A DNA stretch of 64,000 nucleotides. Origin: Biscogniauxia marginata (Eukaryota > Ascomycota > Sordariomycetes > Xylariales > Xylariaceae). Shown here one piece after another: positions 59,896-64,000 of the stretch (positions within the stretch are counted from its first letter, which is position 1; the number at the start of each line of letters is the position of its first letter). Location of the stretch: contig MU404099.1 in assembly GCA_022695795.1 (NCBI GenBank), positions 1 to 64,000 of the forward strand. Reading direction: 5' to 3'. A program made the position numbers and the translations under genes. A model generated the notes under the pieces. The model searched no databases. It worked only from the letters and a program-made list of their open reading frames with translations, and was not told where the DNA came from.

Positions 59896-60915
59896 GCAGG
59901 TCTTCAATTCGTGAAGCTACCAGTCGGAACGAGTACCCGGATTCCGCGGTTGGCCATCACGACGTGTCTGCCTCTGCGGGTCGTTGCTGCACCCCAATCT
60001 CCTCCCAGCAGCAATTGATATAGGCGGCCTTTGGTTATCTCGGGATTTGATGGTCGTTTGTTCGGTTTCCGAGACGTTGATCGGCACGACTTCTCTAAGC
60101 TCGTCGGGTATAAGACCTATCTAGCTAGGAACAATGTGGGTTATTTTCTGCCCCTAATTAAAGCACATCTCATAATTCGCCGTCCTCTAATTATCATTGT
60201 ATCTCTAGGGGACATGCAGTTTACCGAGTGCCTTGTAGATTAAGCTAGCTTCTCGCGACCATGCGGTCATATTAATGAGCGTACGTCGGGCCAAGCGAAG
60301 GCGAGCCGAAGCCCATTGTGGGGTTGAGTATTGAGTTGGCTAAAGTGACACAGCGGGTGGCGTCCGGGTAGAAACTCGGAAGCTCGCGATATACAATATT
60401 GCATCGTGTCCTCTAGTATAAACTCATGCACCCCATCTATAGGCTAAACTATGGCTAGTCTAGGCAAGGCTACCATCACTTTAACCAAGTCGATCCCGTA
60501 TCTGGAGCATCTTTCCACTTGGAATCCGAAGACTTTCAGCCTCTGCTTCACCCTTGCAGAGCTTTGCGTTGCAGACCTCAAGCTGCTAATATCTATCCAA
60601 TGATACCATCCAGATTACAAATTGATCTCGAGGTATACTTGCATCTCGAGATATTCTTAGGTTCTCACCTTCTTCTTTCGTACGACGGACGTGAGCCCGA
60701 TTTGACTTGTTGCATTTATTCCAACATTTTCACGTTATCGTCGAAATTTTGAAGAGTACCGCGGAGATGGCTCGTCTGGCACATAGGCGCTACAGTATAT
60801 ATTCAGACACGGTGTTGTTCAGAGACCAAGTAACCGCCCCTATTCCGGTATATTAGGATTTGTAGAGATTTGCTATACTTACGAGTCTCGTCATCGCATT
60901 CTTCTCCGTCTCATA
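59896..60915. other. Intergenic, no gene
   Basis: 1 kb between RRP40 and the peroxidase gene, with no supported frame. The stretch near 60770-60915 should hold the peroxidase promoter; no TATA box is obvious. Confidence 0.6.
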
Positions 60916-61869
60916 ATGCATTTCATTGCGCTCCTTACGCTTGCGAGTACCTCGCTGGCTCTGCCTCGTGAAACCAACCCCTATTCACCCGCTGGTGCCT
61001 CGGACTCTCGCAGTCCATGTCCCCTGCTGAACACGCTCGCCAACCATGGCTACCTGTACGTTTGATTACCTCAAAACCCCCCTCTAGCTAGCACTACCAT
61101 ACCACGGCATTCGTAAAGACGGCTTTAGCTTGAGGAGAGTATAGATCAACCGCATACCTAGACATACACGCACACTATTCTCAGACTGACCACTTTGGCA
61201 TTGAAAAACAGACCACATGATGGACGCGGCATCAGTATCCAAGACATCGCCGACGCCATCTTGGCCTCCACGAACTGGAGCCCCGACTTCGGCACGATCC
61301 CGGGCCAGGGCGCCTTCGGGGGCATCGGCAACCCGCCTACGATCGACCTCGAGGACCTCGACAACGTCAACGCGACGGAGCACCCGGCCTCGCTGACGCG
61401 TGCGGACTCGAGCTCGGGCGACAGCCTGACGCTGGACCCGGCGCGGCTCCGGGCCCTGCTCGACGACAGCCCGCGCTCCGAGTACGTCACGACGGCGTCG
61501 CTGGCGCGCAGCCGCAACCGGGTCGAGGCGGCGACGCGGCGCTCGGCCGCGGCGCGCGGCGAGAGCGGCGAGCTGACCGACGCCCAGCGCTCCATCGCCG
61601 TCGGCGAGGCCAGCCTGCTGCTGCTGCTCATGCTCGACGGCGACGTGCCCGACAGCGCCGCCGCGGGCGCCACCGCCGCCATCGACTACGGCGCCCTGCG
61701 CGCCCGCAAGGACATGGTGCGCGCCTGGCTCCGCGAGGAGCGCTTCCCGCTCGAGCTCGGCTGGGCCCCCTCCGACCGCGAGGTCCAGCTCGCGGACGTC
61801 GGACCCCTGAGCGATGCGCTCTCGAAGGCGCAAGGGGAGGAGTCGGGGGGTGGGCCTTATGGGAATTAG
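60916..61869 (+). CDS. Secreted heme-thiolate peroxidase (chloroperoxidase / peroxygenase-like)
   Basis: Exons 60916-61055 and 61212-61869 (156-bp intron) give 265 residues, the size of short-type fungal peroxygenases. The signal peptide MHFIALLTLASTSLALPRE is predicted to be cut near residue 16-19. SPCPLLNTLANHGYLPHDGR carries the proximal heme-ligand Cys35 in the family PCP motif and continues across the splice. ISIQDIADAIL fits the fold. The metal-binding motif normally EHD-x-SLSR appears as EHPASLTR (Glu103, His104, Pro105). Glu179 (VGEASLLLLLM) is a candidate acid-base residue. Exon 2 is far more GC-rich than anything around it, mainly at third codon positions. It is expected to act outside the cell, oxidising or halogenating organics with H2O2. 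Confidence 0.88.
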
Positions 61870-63906
61870 GCGGGGTACCCTTGGTGGGGGGGAAGAGGTC
61901 GTAAGAGATGGGGGATGCGGGTATAGGTGGTTAGTGGTGGGTAGTTAGATGAAATGAGATCGGAGCATGCGGAGATAGATGCTGGACTTGCGCAATTCAT
62001 AGGTGATAGAATTATACGCTTACATCCCCCCCTTTTTCATTTTCGTAGCTCTGTGTTATATTGCTATTAAGTCTTTAGCATAATGAACTTGCTTGTTACT
62101 AAGGAATCTGTATAGCACAATGAGGACAAGAGCTCAGAAAAGAAAATGGAACCTTGTATATTTCCTAGGCTCGTTGTATGACACACACACACACACGAGT
62201 GTATAGGTGCTAGCTTACCCCTATGATAATCCCTCCCATTAATATGTTGGAAGCAGATTCCTTTCCATCCTACTCCAATGAGCGAGTTCCTTGAGATGGC
62301 ACAGCACATGATATTAATTTCAGTATTGTGTTTCAATTTAGTCGGACTGCTGTCAAATTTGAGAATACCTGTCGAGTATGTTAAATTCAGCTGCTTCTAA
62401 TGCGAGGCGTTACTGTTCTCTCGGGGTATCTACGACATAAGCACAGACTTGTGTGTAATGGGTGAACATGAATCGTCTTATTCTTTCTTACTATTGAAAT
62501 TTCAGAGAACAGAGGTTTAGAAGTACAACCCTCCGTGGAACAAAAAGGATATATACAAAACCAAATCCCAGCCAAGTCACATTCAGCGCTGTTAAAAGAT
62601 CACTTGTCACGCCTAGAATCAGTGATACCCAACTTACTAACAACGCCACTAGGCAGCGTAGATACATATTAGACACCCGTTGCCTAGGGGTTAATAGTCA
62701 TAAGCTGAAAGAAACTAGATAAAATGCCAATTCAAGATCTACAATTATAATAGACAACACCTAGCCTAAGTCTCCTCGATGACGGACAAAATAAGACTCA
62801 TCACCCCCCCCTAATATCCCTATTCTTCATGACCTAAACCGGACACACTCCTTCTCACCCCCCGGCCTCTGCCTATAGCTCCCGTCGTGACAAAAAGCCA
62901 TGCTCATTTCTCAATTAACTCAAGCACCGCACCTAGTCAACAAATATAGGTAAGCAGCATAAAGAACTACCCGTGCAGGTAACTTTGAGTCGTACTATAT
63001 ATTCAAGGTGAGAACAAGAGACATCGCGCCAGACATCACCCCCCACCCGACCACCCAACTAAAAAAAAAACCAAAAAACCTGAAAACCTAAAAGTTCGGA
63101 GTTCAATTCCGTTCCGAAAAATGGGGGGTTTTATTTTTATTTTTTTTATAGCCCTCATATTTTGGACCAATTAAATCATTTAGTTTATCCTCTCAACCAA
63201 TCAAGGCCCTTGGTTCCAGTTCACAAGGCTTGTCGCTGCGACAAAGCTTGTCTACATCACAAGCCTAAAATACTACACAAGCCTTGTTACCACCCTAGGG
63301 ATCCCGCTGTGGTAGGCTCACCTTGAACTAATACACTTGATCTTATCTTCACATTTTCGTTTTATCCCAACATAGATTAGTCAATACTGCTGTGAGTATT
63401 GTGTTTAAAATGGTAAGACATATGTCACATGTTACTAAGCATAATGAGATCATTAACAAAGACTAGAGCAATTTAAAGAGCCTCTTTTCCGAGAATGCAA
63501 CGCCTAGTTATCATTGAAAGATAAACGTGTTAAAGGAAATAGATCCTTCGACTGAGCTTTGAGTAGATCAGTCCCCGTTCATTCCACCCACTCCGAAATA
63601 AGACCTGAACCGAAACCACTGCTTGATGCTGAAAACATCGCATCTAATAACAAGCAACCTAATGACCAAATAAAGATAATAAACTATAACGTGAGAGGAG
63701 CCTGCTGATGTGGAAATGCTTTATAAGTTGAAATCCTCAGATCTGGGTAAACTAATCGCGAAGAAAATAGAGTAAGTTTGTGGTATAGTTGATGTGAAAT
63801 GCCGTAGAAGTAAGGCGATGATAGGTACGTAGTAAAGGGCGAAATATCATGATCGGTTTGGTGAGGCTGGTATCAATAATCTCGTTTGATAACTGGCAAA
63901 TCTTTG
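61870..63906. other. 2-kb intergenic region, no supported gene
   Basis: Includes a (ac)8 run at 62181-62196, C-rich and A-rich tracts near 62804-62815 and 63061-63070, and a small inverted repeat ttcgga..tccgaa (63095-63118). The short frames here lack motifs. Confidence 0.55.
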
Positions 63907-64000
63907 TTAGATGTCAGATGCCTCCTTGAGCACTGCACCACAAATGCCAGAGATTGCCTGTTTGTTCTCCTCTGAGAGCTGCTCAATAAGGCCCGGGTTT
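63907..64000 (-). CDS. C-terminal end of an unidentified gene (partial)
   Basis: The minus strand at the window edge encodes NPGLIEQLSEENKQAIS, then GICGAVLKEASDI and a TAA at 63907-63909, about 30 codons with good coding character. The gene extends past 64000. The family cannot be named from this piece; the segment looks like an amphipathic helix at a protein C-terminus. Confidence 0.5.
   Translation of the reverse strand, partial: NPGLIEQLSEENKQAISGICGAVLKEASDI

Noticed and set aside
61084..61833. Long minus-strand frame opposite the peroxidase
   Set aside because: It results from the extreme GC content of exon 2; the protein is Arg/Ala/Gly-rich and featureless, whereas the plus strand has the heme motif and signal peptide.
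63091..63120. tRNA-like T-arm (ggagttcaattcc)
   Set aside because: The T-stem does not pair properly and no D-arm, anticodon arm or 5' acceptor strand is present upstream.

Overview
This window looks like nuclear DNA of a filamentous ascomycete (Pezizomycotina, plausibly Sordariomycetes). The evidence is short 49-156 bp introns with GT..AG ends and CTAAC-like branch sites, fungal-specific families (Pth11-like receptor, salicylate-hydroxylase-like monooxygenase, secreted heme-thiolate peroxidase, NT-C2 protein), and long very AT-rich blocks of stop-riddled Ty3/gypsy retrotransposons. The mutations in those blocks are C-to-T and G-to-A, as expected of repeat-induced point mutation (RIP).

Layout. 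1-19461 is a nest of chromodomain-bearing Ty3/gypsy elements. A plus-strand element (C; 3363-3556 and 15758-19461) was split by a minus-strand element (B; 3557-15757, duplicated target GGGAC). B was itself invaded at 11087 by a third (A), which later lost its 3' half. A fourth (D; 1-3362, minus) also cuts C. 19462-21560 is other RIP-mutated or transitional DNA. 21561-39100 is a gene-poor accessory island: a membrane protein, an aldehyde/ketone reductase, an FAD monooxygenase, a Pth11-like receptor, an acyl-carrier-like remnant, one tRNA-Ile(AAU) and a small mitochondrial membrane protein. 39510-47137 is a complete, dead gypsy element (E) with 473-bp LTRs and an AAAGA target duplication, beside a possible terminal-inverted-repeat element (47139-47996) and more AT-rich DNA to about 48530. 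50057-64000 is housekeeping territory: POP1, an NT-C2 protein, SSZ1, RRP40, a secreted peroxygenase-like enzyme and the tail of one more gene.

Most interesting observation. In three of the retroelements (B, C, E) the stretch between the chromodomain end of pol and the 3' LTR carries the remains of an antisense gene of about 200-240 codons. All three relics keep the same six-position Cys/Tyr grid (x2, x6, x8, x2, x7 spacing). That matches the fungal Zn(II)2Cys6 cluster, with Tyr standing where RIP would change TGY to TAY. A Lys/Glu-rich segment follows, then a similar C-terminus ending antisense to the end of pol. In element C an 18-bp tandem repeat lies in frame in this gene. The retroelements also show a predicted self-priming pairing (AGCUAUUAA in the LTR with UURAUAGCU just after it).

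How the genes fit together. POP1 (RNase P/MRP), RRP40 (exosome) and SSZ1 (ribosome-associated chaperone) are core RNA and translation genes; SSZ1 and RRP40 share a 438-bp divergent promoter. The reductase and monooxygenase also share a divergent promoter and, with the receptor and carrier-like remnant, may be the eroded rest of a secondary-metabolism locus. All exon structures were inferred by eye from splice signals and protein continuity.
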